Shown: positions 1 to 9,135 of the stretch, in pieces | Position numbering within the stretch: position 1 is the stretch's first letter | Layout of the letters: each line of letters opens with the position of its first letter | Source: a bacterium | GTDB taxonomy: Bacteria; UBP6; UBA1177 | Assembly (NCBI GenBank): GCA_017963125.1 | Contig: JAGCUA010000014.1 | Span: forward strand, 1 to 59,639 | DNA: 59,639 nucleotides | Reading direction: 5' to 3' | Translations under genes and position numbers: made by a program | Notes under the pieces: generated by a model | What the model was told of the DNA's origin: nothing | Seen by the model: the letters and a program-made list of their open reading frames with translations, nothing else | The model's database searches: none

Positions 1-291
1 TATCGTACTTATGGAAACTGGAAGGCGGCGCTTGAATACTGTGAAGTGTCGAATTACGCCGGCTATTCCGACTGGAGGCTTCCGAACAGGGATGAACTGG
101 CGTCGCTTTTGGATTATGACACGCCTGACACTCCCTACTCCAACTTTCCTGGTATGCCGAAAAACAATTTCTGGTCGTCCACCTCCAATGTCGGTAAAGA
201 GTACTATGGATGGAGTGTCGATTACTACACAGGCGGAATCTTTATCGACTACGACAAGACCGGCAGCATGCGCGTCAGATGTGTGAGGTGA
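1..291 (+). CDS. DUF1566 (Lcl C-terminal) domain protein, 3' end only
   Basis: The reading frame is open from the first base, so the N-terminus lies outside the window. The visible 96 residues carry the hallmark of DUF1566/Lcl_C domains: an AALEYC stretch, then GYSDWRLPNRDELASLLDY, then FWSSTS and a final MRVRCVR strand. These domains occur in secreted or surface proteins of unknown function. The gene ends 2 nt before the start of the next lipoprotein and on the same strand, so the two are probably cotranscribed. The domain call rests on the WRLPN-x-E-L motif; no biochemical role can be given. Confidence 0.8.
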   Translation, partial: YRTYGNWKAALEYCEVSNYAGYSDWRLPNRDELASLLDYDTPDTPYSNFPGMPKNNFWSSTSNVGKEYYGWSVDYYTGGIFIDYDKTGSMRVRCVR

Positions 292-293
292 CT

Positions 294-2720
294 ATGAAAA
301 AAGTGCTTGTTTTTGCTGTGTTTCTGGTTTTTCTGCTTTTAGCCGGTTGCGGGAACAAGGTGAATTTCGATTCTCATTCAACTGTTCCGGCAGACGATGA
401 CAATAGCCCGGATCCGGCGGATTCCGGTGAGTCTGCCGACAGCGGAGATCCGGATGATTCCAGTCGACCGGCAGACAGCGGAGATCCTGAGGATCCTGAT
501 TTTTACGACTCGGTCGATACCGATATCGAGCTGCCTCTGCCCGGGAATCCGGTCTATTTCGGCACTTATGAGCAGGACAAAGACATTTTGAACGGCAAAG
601 AACCGATTGAGTGGCGCTTCCTCAAAGTGGAGAGATTCAGGGCGTTCCTGCTGAGCGAATACGGTCTGGATGCCTACAGATTCGATGAAAATTACACAAG
701 CTGGCTGGGGAGCGATATAGAGAGCTGGCTTAACGAATACTTCTACACGGAGGCCTTCAGTGACGGCGAGAGGGCAAAAATTTTGGAGACAAAAACCAGC
801 TTGAGTGTAAACTCGGCGTATAATTCTTACAGCTATATTGCAGACAAGATCTTCCTTTTGAAGCGGTCAGAGATCGAGCAATATTTCGGTGAAAAGTGCG
901 ACCGCCTCGTCTATCCGACTCCCTACGCAAACGCGAAGGGCGCTTTGATGACAGTGAGCGAGAGTTGCGGCGAAGCAGGAGCGGCAGGCGCCTGGTGGAT
1001 CTATCCGGAAAGAAATAATTCTTATTCGGAATATGTTGACAGCAATGGAGAGATTGAGCTGGAAAACCCCCGCAGATCCGATATTTCGGTGCGTCCGGCG
1101 ATGTGGATCGAATACTGTGCGGACGACACTTTCCGATGTGACGGAAGCCTAAGCCAAAGGTGCGACAGGGGCAGCTGGGAGGCCGGAACCGAGTGCGGCG
1201 TTTACGGATGTGTCCCGAAAACAGGAAGGTGTGCCGAAAAGTTTTCATACGGAAATCTGGTCACGCTCGGAAAATACGAGCAGGACGCCGTTTCGGACAA
1301 CGGCAGGGAGCCGATTGTCTGGAGGGTGATTGCTGCAAAGGGCAAAAAGGCACTTTTGTTGAGCGAAAAAGGGTTGGATATAGGTAATTTCGACAGTAAA
1401 ACGAATATCTGGCGTGACAGCGGAATCCGTACATGGCTCAATGAAACATTCTTCGACAACGCTTTTGACGATGAGGAGAAAAAAAGAGTATCGACTACGC
1501 TGAATTTAACGGTAAATGCTGCGGAGTCGAGGGATAATCTGACGGAGGACAAGGTCTTTCTTCTGAGCGAGGCGGAGGTCGAACACTATCTTGTCGGGAA
1601 GTGCGACCGAGTACTCTTCCCTTCGCAGTATGTCGAAAATAAAAATGGCAAAATATTCTTTTTAGTTGACAGCGAGTGCGACAGGGCGAATGCCGGAACG
1701 GCCTACTGGTGGCTGCGTTCGCAGGGAGCCGACGCCACGTACTACGAAACATACCAGGCGATTGTAGATTACCAGGGGATTTTCGGGCAGGTCCGACTCG
1801 ACGGCAACAGCAGCTCCGGCTACGTTATCCGCCCGGCGGTATGGGCGTGGCTTGGAGACAGCCCCGAATGCGAGGAGGAGGCCTACAGGTGCAGCGGTTC
1901 GATCCGCGAAATATGCAGAAACGGCTTTTGGAATCAGGAGAGGCTTTGCGGCGAGTGCACTGCCGGAACGAACGAATGCACGGAGTGCACACCAGGAACC
2001 TATCTCTGTGACGGCGGCAAAAGCCGGAAGTGCGTCGACGGCTATTGGGACAAAGGAACAGAGTGCGGCAAAGGCTGCGAAACCGGAACCGGAAAATGCT
2101 CCGAAACCGGCTATATCATAGGAAACACTGTAACCTTCGGCAGTTACGAGCAGGACGGTGACCTGTTGAACGGCAAAGAGCCGATTTCGTGGAAGATTCT
2201 GGAGGTGAAAAACGGTTCGGCTCTTTTATTCAGCGAGTCTGTTTTGGATCTCCATTACTGGAACAAGTCGGACAGCACCAATGATTGGGAGACAAGCGAT
2301 AGCAGAGCATGGCTCAACGGCACGGAAGCCGGAGATTTTTACGAGACGGCCTTCAGCAGCGAAGAAAAAGAGAAGATCGCCGAAGTAGAGATCACTACAA
2401 ACGCTTCTGTTTCCGGCAATGAGCTGCCGAAAGTAACAAAAGATAAAATTTTCTTCTTGAGCGGAGCTGATGCATACCTTTATTTCCGTGACGCATGTCA
2501 GCGGATAGCCTATCCGACACCTTACGCGGTTCAACAAGGTGCCTATGAAAGCACATACTCGTTTTGTGAAGGGCAGTCTTCGGGGGCGACATACTGGTGG
2601 CTGCGTTCGCCCGCCTATGAAAATAATTCCGCTGGAAGAATTGGATATGACGGTAAAAGCTCGGGTCTAGAGGTCTATCTCCCTTCCGGAATCCGTCCCG
2701 CGATGTGGGTGAAATTCTAA
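294..2720 (+). CDS. Lipoprotein with three DUF6273 repeats joined by Cys-rich hinges
   Basis: An 808-residue protein begins MKKVLVFAVFLVFLLLAGCG, a signal peptide with an LAGC lipobox, followed by an Asp/Ser/Pro-rich linker (DDSSRPADSGDPEDPD). Three copies of a DUF6273 unit follow, each opening with V-x-[FL]-G-x-YEQD and an EPI-x-W motif and containing SWLNE/TWLNE/AWLNG and an [IF]RPA[MV]W end. Copies two and three keep the YWWLRS motif; copy one has AWWIYPE instead. Short modules with four to eight cysteines (for example FRCDGSLSQRCDRG) separate the copies. I chose ATG 294 because it starts the signal peptide; longer in-frame starts add only sequence overlapping the upstream gene. Probably surface-exposed; function unknown. 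Confidence 0.82.
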   Translation: MKKVLVFAVFLVFLLLAGCGNKVNFDSHSTVPADDDNSPDPADSGESADSGDPDDSSRPADSGDPEDPDFYDSVDTDIELPLPGNPVYFGTYEQDKDILNGKEPIEWRFLKVERFRAFLLSEYGLDAYRFDENYTSWLGSDIESWLNEYFYTEAFSDGERAKILETKTSLSVNSAYNSYSYIADKIFLLKRSEIEQYFGEKCDRLVYPTPYANAKGALMTVSESCGEAGAAGAWWIYPERNNSYSEYVDSNGEIELENPRRSDISVRPAMWIEYCADDTFRCDGSLSQRCDRGSWEAGTECGVYGCVPKTGRCAEKFSYGNLVTLGKYEQDAVSDNGREPIVWRVIAAKGKKALLLSEKGLDIGNFDSKTNIWRDSGIRTWLNETFFDNAFDDEEKKRVSTTLNLTVNAAESRDNLTEDKVFLLSEAEVEHYLVGKCDRVLFPSQYVENKNGKIFFLVDSECDRANAGTAYWWLRSQGADATYYETYQAIVDYQGIFGQVRLDGNSSSGYVIRPAVWAWLGDSPECEEEAYRCSGSIREICRNGFWNQERLCGECTAGTNECTECTPGTYLCDGGKSRKCVDGYWDKGTECGKGCETGTGKCSETGYIIGNTVTFGSYEQDGDLLNGKEPISWKILEVKNGSALLFSESVLDLHYWNKSDSTNDWETSDSRAWLNGTEAGDFYETAFSSEEKEKIAEVEITTNASVSGNELPKVTKDKIFFLSGADAYLYFRDACQRIAYPTPYAVQQGAYESTYSFCEGQSSGATYWWLRSPAYENNSAGRIGYDGKSSGLEVYLPSGIRPAMWVKF

Positions 2721-2753
2721 CGTGAAATCCTTTTCGATGAAAAATCTGATAAA

Positions 2754-2781
2754 TTGCTATTGCCTTTAAAAACGCTATGAT
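2754..2781 (+). promoter_or_regulatory. Sigma-70-type promoter for the citF-like gene
   Basis: TTGCTA (2754-2759), a 16-bp spacer and TATGAT (2776-2781) precede a TGCCCG discriminator. The start codon is 45 nt downstream, with a GGGAGGG ribosome site in between. Called by eye from the pattern shared with other intergenic regions of this window. Confidence 0.55.
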
Positions 2782-2825
2782 TGCCCGTTTTTAAGTTTTT
2801 TGAACTAATTTTTCGGGAGGGATTC

Positions 2826-4391
2826 ATGAAATTCAACGGCAAAGAGTACAAAAATTTCGTTTCGGCTTTCGACGAGTCGAATCTTTTCACCCATTTCGCT
2901 CCGAGAAAGACTCCGACTTTCATTCCGCGCGGCAGAAGCAAGGTAAAGACGCTTGACGAAGTTGTCGAAATTCTTAATGACGGCGATGTGATCAGCTATC
3001 CGCACTACTACAGAACGGGCGACAGAGGCCTTGAGGCGGTCGTTTCAAAACTCCGCGAGCACGGTAAAAGAAACATCGTTCTTTACGGAAATGCTATTTT
3101 CGATCACACCGATCCTTGGCTTTATGAAGCATTCAAAGATGGAATAATTACCGGTATTTACGGCAATATTTACAGAGCGATGGGAAACCATCTCGTAGCC
3201 GGTGACCTTCTTCCGTGGGTCGGCGTAGGTCTTAGCCACGGCAACAGAGTCCGCAAGCTCCAGATGGGCGAAGTTCACGTAAAACTTGCTTTCCTGCCCG
3301 TGCCGATGGCTGACATTCACGGAAACGCAAACGGCGTTATGGGAAATCCCGACGAATACTGCGGACCGCTCGGACTTGCTACTGCCGATGCAGAATATGC
3401 AGACTACACATGTCTTCTCGCAGGAACGGTTTCGGACGAGACTCTTATCCCCGCTGAGATAACGATGGAACTCACCGATTTCGTCGTTCCGATGGAAAAA
3501 CCGGGACTTTCGGAAGGAATCGGTTCGGGAACGCTCGATTTCGAAAAGATCCGCTCCAACAAGTTCAACGCGCAGATCGCTGAGAACGTCACGAACATCA
3601 TGAAGGCTGCCGGCGTCATGAAAGACGGTTTCGCTTTCCAGGTAGGAAGCGGCGCTGGCCTCATCGTTCTCGACAACATCAGGCAGTATCTCAAGGAAAA
3701 CAACATCACGGCCAACTTCGCTATCGGCGGCATCACTTCGATGCACGTTGAAATGCTTGAAGAAGGCACGCTGCGCCACATTTTCCACGGCCAGCTTTTC
3801 GAACCGAGCGAAAAAGTCATCAAATCGCTTCTCATGAATCCGTTCCATATTCCCATTTCGACCGGTTTCTACGCTTCGATCGCAAACAAGGAATGTGCAG
3901 TCAACATGCTTGACGTCGCAGTTCTTTCGGCTCTCGAAGTTGACAGAGACTTCAACGTCAACACAGTCTGCGCTTCCGGCAGGATCATCGGCGGAATCGG
4001 CGGCGGTCAGGATGTTGCGGCAGGTGCTGATCTCACCATCATGTTCGTTCCGCTTGCTACAGGAAAAGACGGAAAAGGTTTCCCGAAGATCGTCGAAAAA
4101 GTCTACACCCGCACCACTCCGGGAGAGGTCATCGACGTCGTCGTCACTGAAGATTACGTCTGCGTCAACCCGAAGAGCCGCTCTTCATACAAAGAAGCTA
4201 TCCTTGAGAACGGCAAAAAATACGGTCTCAATATCATTACGATGGACGAACTTCTTGCAAAATCCAAAGAAAAAGCTGAAAGTTTCGGCGTAATTCCGAA
4301 GCCGAAACCCACTACCGACGAGGTCGTTCACGTTATCGAATGGCGTGACGGAACTCTTCTCGACACAATCAAAAGGGCAATGCCGAAATAG
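2826..4391 (+). CDS. citF: Citrate lyase alpha subunit-like CoA-transferase
   Basis: The 521-residue protein matches the CitF family (citrate:acetyl-ACP/CoA transferase, alpha subunit of citrate lyase) in length and along its sequence. Recognisable stretches include ISYPHYYRTGDRGLEAVVSK near residue 60, the GSGAGLIV segment in the middle, CASGRIIGGIGGGQDVAAGA near residue 400, and TTPGEVIDVVVTEDYVCVNP near 435. ATG 2826 is preferred over an upstream ATG because GGGAGGG lies directly before it. In citrate fermenters citF sits with citD, citE and citG; none is next to it here, and the downstream neighbour is convergent. It could therefore be a stand-alone transferase or part of a split locus. 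The family call is firm, the in vivo reaction less so. Confidence 0.83.
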   Translation: MKFNGKEYKNFVSAFDESNLFTHFAPRKTPTFIPRGRSKVKTLDEVVEILNDGDVISYPHYYRTGDRGLEAVVSKLREHGKRNIVLYGNAIFDHTDPWLYEAFKDGIITGIYGNIYRAMGNHLVAGDLLPWVGVGLSHGNRVRKLQMGEVHVKLAFLPVPMADIHGNANGVMGNPDEYCGPLGLATADAEYADYTCLLAGTVSDETLIPAEITMELTDFVVPMEKPGLSEGIGSGTLDFEKIRSNKFNAQIAENVTNIMKAAGVMKDGFAFQVGSGAGLIVLDNIRQYLKENNITANFAIGGITSMHVEMLEEGTLRHIFHGQLFEPSEKVIKSLLMNPFHIPISTGFYASIANKECAVNMLDVAVLSALEVDRDFNVNTVCASGRIIGGIGGGQDVAAGADLTIMFVPLATGKDGKGFPKIVEKVYTRTTPGEVIDVVVTEDYVCVNPKSRSSYKEAILENGKKYGLNIITMDELLAKSKEKAESFGVIPKPKPTTDEVVHVIEWRDGTLLDTIKRAMPK

Positions 4392-4407
4392 GTTTTAATT
4401 TTTTCTT

Positions 4408-4467
4408 GGCGGCGGTTGTGATCACGAGATCTCGGAATACCGGAATCTCGAAAATTATGCCGCCGCC
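4408..4467. terminator. Nested hairpin between convergent genes
   Basis: GGCGGCGG (4408-4415) pairs perfectly with CCGCCGCC (4460-4467), and an inner CGAGAT/ATCTCG pair (4425-4430/4445-4450) nests inside. It fills almost exactly the space between the stops of the citF-like gene and rpiB. Neither side has a good U-tract, so it may stop transcription only weakly or protect 3' ends. Confidence 0.4.
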
Positions 4468-4899
4468 TTAAATTGAATCGATTTTTTCTATTCTGCGTTC
4501 GTGACGACCGCCTTCAAACGGGGTCGAAAGGAAAATTTTGAGCCATTCTTTCGCATCTTCGAAAGCGGTGAATCTGCCGCCGAAAGCGATGATGTTGGCA
4601 TTGTTGTGCTGCCGCGAAAGGCGGGCATAGTCGGGATTGGTGACGAGTGCCGCGCGGATCCCTTTAAAGCGGTTCGCCGCGATTGAGATCCCTATTCCGG
4701 AACCGCAGACGAGAAGGCCGAGATCGGCGCGTTTTTCTAAAATGTCGTGCGCTACTGCCTGTGCGAAATCGGGGTAGTCGACTGAATCGGGCGAATTTGT
4801 TCCGTTGTCGATGACTTCGTAACCATCTTCGCGCAGAAACGCCGCAAGTTTGTCTTTGAGTTCAAATCCGCCGTGATCGGCTCCGACTGAAATTATCAT
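4468..4899 (-). CDS. rpiB: Ribose-5-phosphate isomerase B
   Basis: This 143-residue protein is a full-length RpiB/LacAB-family sugar-phosphate isomerase, which interconverts ribose 5-phosphate and ribulose 5-phosphate in the non-oxidative pentose phosphate pathway. The N-terminal GADHGGFELK phosphate/substrate segment, the LLVCGSGIGISIAANR motif with the catalytic Cys65, and the RQHNNANIIAFGGR segment with His98 are all present. A GGAG ribosome site precedes the ATG. It lies 15 nt downstream of a small membrane protein gene on the same strand and is probably cotranscribed with it. Confidence 0.95.
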   Translation of the reverse strand: MIISVGADHGGFELKDKLAAFLREDGYEVIDNGTNSPDSVDYPDFAQAVAHDILEKRADLGLLVCGSGIGISIAANRFKGIRAALVTNPDYARLSRQHNNANIIAFGGRFTAFEDAKEWLKIFLSTPFEGGRHERRIEKIDSI

Positions 4900-4914
4900 C
4901 GTAAGCTCCTGAAA

Positions 4915-5292
4915 TTATTTTTTGTTTAATTCTTTTTCGAGTATTTTTTCAAGCTCTTTTTCTTCTTCCTCTGTTATATCGACTGCGGTTGAAGTCGCGC
5001 TCTTTATCGAATCTTTAGCGTCTTCGGCAGCTTTTTTTGTCTCGTCTATCGCTTTTTTTGCAGTTTTTTCTGCGTCTTTCGAGGCGTCTTTTACTGCTTT
5101 CTGCACTTTTTCACTCTCTTTTTTGATTGCTTTTTCGCTTTTTTCAATAGCGTTTCCCGCCGTCGGGATTATGTGTTTCCACAAAGGTTTGCCGTCCCAG
5201 CAGAAATTCGCCAGAAGAAAAAGGAAAACCGCGATTTTTACGATTTTAAAAATCAAAGATCCGAAGCCGCCGCTGCTCTTTTTTTTGCCCAT
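4915..5292 (-). CDS. Small membrane-anchored amphipathic helical protein
   Basis: The 125-residue product has a basic N-terminus (MGKKKSSGG), one hydrophobic segment (residues about 12-28) and then a long Lys/Ala/Glu/Asp-rich region with 11-residue-like periodicity (AVKDASKDAEKTAKKAIDE). This resembles LEA-like or apolipoprotein-like amphipathic helices and ends in a strongly acidic/basic coiled coil. No enzymatic domain is recognisable. It precedes rpiB by 15 nt and has a GGAGGTG ribosome site. The composition is low-complexity, so homology by eye is unreliable; a membrane or envelope stress role is only a guess. Confidence 0.7.
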   Translation of the reverse strand: MGKKKSSGGFGSLIFKIVKIAVFLFLLANFCWDGKPLWKHIIPTAGNAIEKSEKAIKKESEKVQKAVKDASKDAEKTAKKAIDETKKAAEDAKDSIKSATSTAVDITEEEEKELEKILEKELNKK

Positions 5293-5320
5293 TTTTCACC
5301 TCCGAAAATTCAAACGCGCT

Positions 5321-5348
5321 AATATAGCACAAAATTTACTCTCTTGAA
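5321..5348 (-). promoter_or_regulatory. Promoter for the small membrane protein/rpiB pair
   Basis: On the minus strand TTCAAG, a 16-bp spacer and TATATT are followed by AGCGCGTTTGA. The -35 is poor, but the -10, spacer and GCGCG discriminator match others in the window. It overlaps the 3' end of the upstream comEC-like gene. Confidence 0.4.
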
Positions 5349-6658
5349 TAAAATTTTGCATTTTTGAAGCGGATTTTTTTTCTTAAGGCCTTTTTCTGCT
5401 TTTCGGTGAGCCTGTCCGGGAGGTGTACCGAGAGCACTTTTGTTATGCCGCACTCTGCCGAAAAACGCTCGATATTTGTGAGAAAATAGTCGTTGAAAGT
5501 CGGATTTTTTGAGTATCTGTCGAAAAAAATCCTGCCCGAAGTGACGCTTTCCTTCACGCAGAAGGCTTTGCTGTTGAACTGTTCCGACCTTTTCAATTCA
5601 TCAGTTGAAAATATGCCGAAAAAGAAGGGAAGGAGGGCCAAAATATTTATTGTTAAAGATAAGTATTTGATTTTATTTCTGAAATAAAGAGCTGAGAAAA
5701 AAGATGCTGCAAAAATCACTTTGATCAAAACCGGGACCTGTACGACCGGAACGGCCGTTTTTTCGGCAGTTTTGGCAAAAAAAGAGACCAGAAAAGATGC
5801 CGGAGCGATCAAAAAATCGGCAATTTCAAGCATGAAGGCGGCTACACTTTCAGAAAAGGGGATGAAAAACTGCGCCAGAGTTATGAAGGGAACCGAAATA
5901 GAGACCACGGGGATCACAAAAAAGTTCACGAAAGGAGCAGCGACTGAAAAAGTGCCGGAAAGAGCCGCACTTACGACAAGAAGGATATAATTCACGGTCG
6001 TTGAGACGCAAATCAACGAAATCGCTAAAGATTTTGGCAGGACTCTCCAAAGTTTGAGTACAGTTGCCACGCACAATGCACTCATTAAAAAGCTCATCGA
6101 TAGCGAACTTCCCGGAATCAGCAGCGCGACTGCGGCAAGAGAGCAGAAAAATGTGAAAACAGGGTGGGGGAATGAGCCGGAAATCATGAAAAAATCGAAA
6201 AAAAGGATGAAGGCGAGCGAACGGAGAGTCGGGATAGACGCGCCGGTTATGAAAAAATAGTAAGAGGAAGCTGCAATTTTAAGAAAAAATATAATGATAT
6301 TCTTGATGTAAGGTCTAAGCGGCACAAAAAAGAGAAGGGATCTGAAAACAATGCTGAAAAGTAGCACCATGATCCCAGTGTGAAATGCCGAAATCGCTAC
6401 AAGGTGCATTGTTCCTGTTACGGCAAGATCGTGCCGGAATTTCTGTGAAAAATCACGCTTGCCGATCGCAAGTGCTAGAATAAACTCATGATTTTCGATG
6501 TTTGCCGCTTTTTTCTCAAGACGGTTCTGCAAATTTTCTACAAATGCCGGAGTACTGAACGATGTCGAATCAGAAAAATAAAAATCTCTAATAAAAGAAA
6601 GTAGAAAAATTGCAATAATTAAAAATATTGTGAAACCTTCAGATTTTATTCTAAGCAT
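5336..6658 (-). CDS. comEC: Reduced ComEC/Rec2-family membrane channel protein
   Basis: The 440-residue, highly hydrophobic protein contains the core competence-domain signature TGTMHLVAISAFHTGI (residues about 81-96), equivalent to the TGLSHLLAISGLHVG motif of ComEC, the inner-membrane channel for transforming DNA. After it come about nine predicted membrane segments. Compared with usual ComEC proteins (600-800 residues) it has only a short N-terminal soluble part after the first membrane helix, and a C-terminal tail of about 70 residues with no HxHxDH metallo-beta-lactamase domain. The Gly of AISGLH is Ala here. It may be a minimal channel, with the nuclease supplied elsewhere, or a degenerate one. 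Confidence 0.82.
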   Translation of the reverse strand: MLRIKSEGFTIFLIIAIFLLSFIRDFYFSDSTSFSTPAFVENLQNRLEKKAANIENHEFILALAIGKRDFSQKFRHDLAVTGTMHLVAISAFHTGIMVLLFSIVFRSLLFFVPLRPYIKNIIIFFLKIAASSYYFFITGASIPTLRSLAFILFFDFFMISGSFPHPVFTFFCSLAAVALLIPGSSLSMSFLMSALCVATVLKLWRVLPKSLAISLICVSTTVNYILLVVSAALSGTFSVAAPFVNFFVIPVVSISVPFITLAQFFIPFSESVAAFMLEIADFLIAPASFLVSFFAKTAEKTAVPVVQVPVLIKVIFAASFFSALYFRNKIKYLSLTINILALLPFFFGIFSTDELKRSEQFNSKAFCVKESVTSGRIFFDRYSKNPTFNDYFLTNIERFSAECGITKVLSVHLPDRLTEKQKKALRKKIRFKNAKFYSRE

Positions 6659-6756
6659 TGCAACTAAATTTTCATCTAATAACTAATTGCAAAACGTTAA
6701 AATATGCGTTAGAAAGAAAATTGCAATAAAAAAGTAAATTTCCTCGAAAAAACTGC

Positions 6757-6784
6757 TTGTTAATTTTTGAATATCCGGTATAAT
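6757..6784 (+). promoter_or_regulatory. Promoter at the head of the surface-lipoprotein island
   Basis: TTGTTA (6757-6762), a 16-bp spacer and a perfect TATAAT (6779-6784) lie 47 nt before the ATG, with a GGAGG ribosome site in the leader. No other good promoter is seen before the following three genes, so it may drive all four. Confidence 0.7.
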
Positions 6785-6831
6785 ATGAGCCTGATTGTTA
6801 CATAAATTTTGGTTTCCGGAGGTTCCGAAAG

Positions 6832-9111
6832 ATGAAAAGATTTCTGAATTTATTGGTTGTTTTATTGATTTTCTTAGTTTTTTCCTGTTCCTCATCAAAA
6901 TCCCAAAATGATACCGATATAATTTCAGATTCCGATTCCGATAACACCGAAATTGTCAATGACAACACGGATTCAGAGGAAGATTCAGATTTTATTGATG
7001 ATTCGTATGAAACGCCGGATCAAGATACCGATCAAGATTCAGATTCCGAAAAACACGATTCCGACACGGACACAAGCGATGAAGACTACGGGCCTCTCCC
7101 GGACAACTGCATTGAAGTTTATCCCGGGCAACCAAACTCCCGTCTCTGTTTGGGACCTAAAAAAACCGATGTCAGATGCAACGCAAATCCCACAGAAAAC
7201 AAATATGTCACAGTGTTAGAATCTGACGGTTCAACTGAAGCTTATGAAAATTCGTTAGGAAATCTTGATGATCCAATGGATATAAACGATGATTTCGTGT
7301 TTTTCGTTTTAAATCCGAAAGATTCTGCCACATGTTTTGACGACGAAACATATTGCCCGAATATCTATGGGTGCAACCGAAAAGACGAATATGTTTATGA
7401 GATAGTAACTTCGAAATTTAATCATAATTTTTTTTCAGTTGATGGGGACAAAATAGTTTTTAATGTGTGGGATGGATTGCAATCTGATTGGACTAAAGCT
7501 GACAAACTTTTAATTGCTGATTTAAAAAACAATGAAATAGCGGAACTTACTGATTGGGGCAGTCATGGTCAAATGCAGATAGTTTATCCCTATGTTGTTT
7601 TTATTGATGGTGTATCAGATAATCCATTGATACTGAATCTTGAGGCCAATTTTACAAAAAAAATTTCCAATTTAAAGTGTGACGACACTCCAAAAATCGA
7701 TGGTAAGTATCTTGTGTGTGATTGTCGATATATTGGTGAAGGATTGTCTAAAGATGAGTTGGATGAAACTGCTTGGATTGTAGACTTGGAAACATTTGAA
7801 GTGAGTCCGCTGAGTGTTTTTACTCATGAAGGTGCCAATCCTGTTGTTTCTGGAGATTATACCGTTTTTCACTCGGGTAGAGATACTGTTTACTACGACA
7901 ACTATCCAGGCAAACTCAGCGGAATGGAAATATACAGTTTGAATCTAAAAAACAAACGCGAAGAGAAGTGGACCCCCGAAATCAAGGGTATTTTTGAAGG
8001 GAACTTCAGCAAACCGAGTTTTGAATATCCGTATTTCGCTTATTTAGCCAACGAGACTAATCAGGCTTCGACAGGAGCCAGCTATGTCTTAAATATTGAA
8101 ACAGGTGAAGTTACTAAATTTTGGGAAAAAACAGCTCAGGATCGACCTTACATCAAAGATAGATATTTACTTCTTGGAGGTTATATAAAAAACGGCATTG
8201 CCAAACTTCCAGACTTGCCGAAACTGCCTGAAAATGCAGACGAGCTTTGTGAAGACAATAATCCCTGCACTGACAACAGATATTTTGTGACAGACGGAGA
8301 ATGTCACTTCATCCCGAACCACGAAAGATGCGACGATGATGATGACACAACTCTTTTTGACATCTGCATTGACGGCGAATGTAAAGGTTTTGCCGGAACA
8401 AGCAGTGATGAAGAAATGGTTTTGGTTAAAGCAGGAACTTTTCTATACGACGGCAAAGAATATGAAATTGAAAAGTCTTTCAAAATGGATGTTTTTGAAG
8501 TCACAAACGGCAAATATGCAGAATGTGTCGAAGCCAAAGCTTGTGTCGAACCACTGAGAAAGCGTTCATTAACAGTCTTAAATTATTACGGCAATCCATT
8601 TTACGACAATTTCCCCGTCCTTTATATCAATCAGTTCGAAGCACAGAACTACTGCAACTGGTTAGGAAAACGGCTGCCAACCGAATTTGAATGGATGAAA
8701 GCGACATGGGACGGAGAAGAAAAAACTTATCTGTGGGGCGAAGAAAGACCAAATTATGAAACTTATCCCGATAGTTATTATGCTAACTCTGCTGCCGGCT
8801 ATCCTCAAATGACAGGCTGGGATGTTGTTGAAGTAGGCACTTTTCCGAAAGATAAAACTGTCGGCGGAATCATGGATATGTCCGGCAATGTGAGTGAATG
8901 GACAACAAGCGAATGGACAAAAAATCTCTGTGAAGTGCCGCCATGTCATGGTAAATTCGGAAGTGACTTAGTTGTTAGCAAAGGTGGAGAAGAATGGTTC
9001 GGTCCTGAACTTGCAGCAAGATATCCATGGACACCGTGGACACATTCGTTCCGCATAGGATTCAGATGCGTAAAGGATCTTGAAGAAACCGAGAATAAAA
9101 TAAAGCCGTAA
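6832..9111 (+). CDS. Lipoprotein with beta-propeller-like region and FGE-sulfatase (SUMF1-type) domain
   Basis: A 759-residue protein starts with a signal peptide and lipobox (LVFSC), then a stretch of about 70 residues built of Asp/Ser/Thr (DSDSDNTEIVNDNTDS). Residues about 90-480 hold repeated VVFIDG/YFAYLAN-type strands reminiscent of TolB/WD propellers. A Cys-rich piece (CEDNNPCTDNRYFVTDGEC) leads into a C-terminal formylglycine-generating-enzyme-like domain from about residue 528: EEMVLVKAGTF, FEVTNGKYAEC, NYCNWLGKRLPTEFEWMKA, MDMSGNVSEWT and FRIGFRCVK. Such domains in lipoproteins are usually not sulfatase activators but binding or structural modules. GGAGG precedes ATG 6832. First gene of a four-gene same-strand run. 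Confidence 0.85.
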   Translation: MKRFLNLLVVLLIFLVFSCSSSKSQNDTDIISDSDSDNTEIVNDNTDSEEDSDFIDDSYETPDQDTDQDSDSEKHDSDTDTSDEDYGPLPDNCIEVYPGQPNSRLCLGPKKTDVRCNANPTENKYVTVLESDGSTEAYENSLGNLDDPMDINDDFVFFVLNPKDSATCFDDETYCPNIYGCNRKDEYVYEIVTSKFNHNFFSVDGDKIVFNVWDGLQSDWTKADKLLIADLKNNEIAELTDWGSHGQMQIVYPYVVFIDGVSDNPLILNLEANFTKKISNLKCDDTPKIDGKYLVCDCRYIGEGLSKDELDETAWIVDLETFEVSPLSVFTHEGANPVVSGDYTVFHSGRDTVYYDNYPGKLSGMEIYSLNLKNKREEKWTPEIKGIFEGNFSKPSFEYPYFAYLANETNQASTGASYVLNIETGEVTKFWEKTAQDRPYIKDRYLLLGGYIKNGIAKLPDLPKLPENADELCEDNNPCTDNRYFVTDGECHFIPNHERCDDDDDTTLFDICIDGECKGFAGTSSDEEMVLVKAGTFLYDGKEYEIEKSFKMDVFEVTNGKYAECVEAKACVEPLRKRSLTVLNYYGNPFYDNFPVLYINQFEAQNYCNWLGKRLPTEFEWMKATWDGEEKTYLWGEERPNYETYPDSYYANSAAGYPQMTGWDVVEVGTFPKDKTVGGIMDMSGNVSEWTTSEWTKNLCEVPPCHGKFGSDLVVSKGGEEWFGPELAARYPWTPWTHSFRIGFRCVKDLEETENKIKP

Positions 9112-9135
9112 TTTAACTTTATTTTGGAGGTTGTC

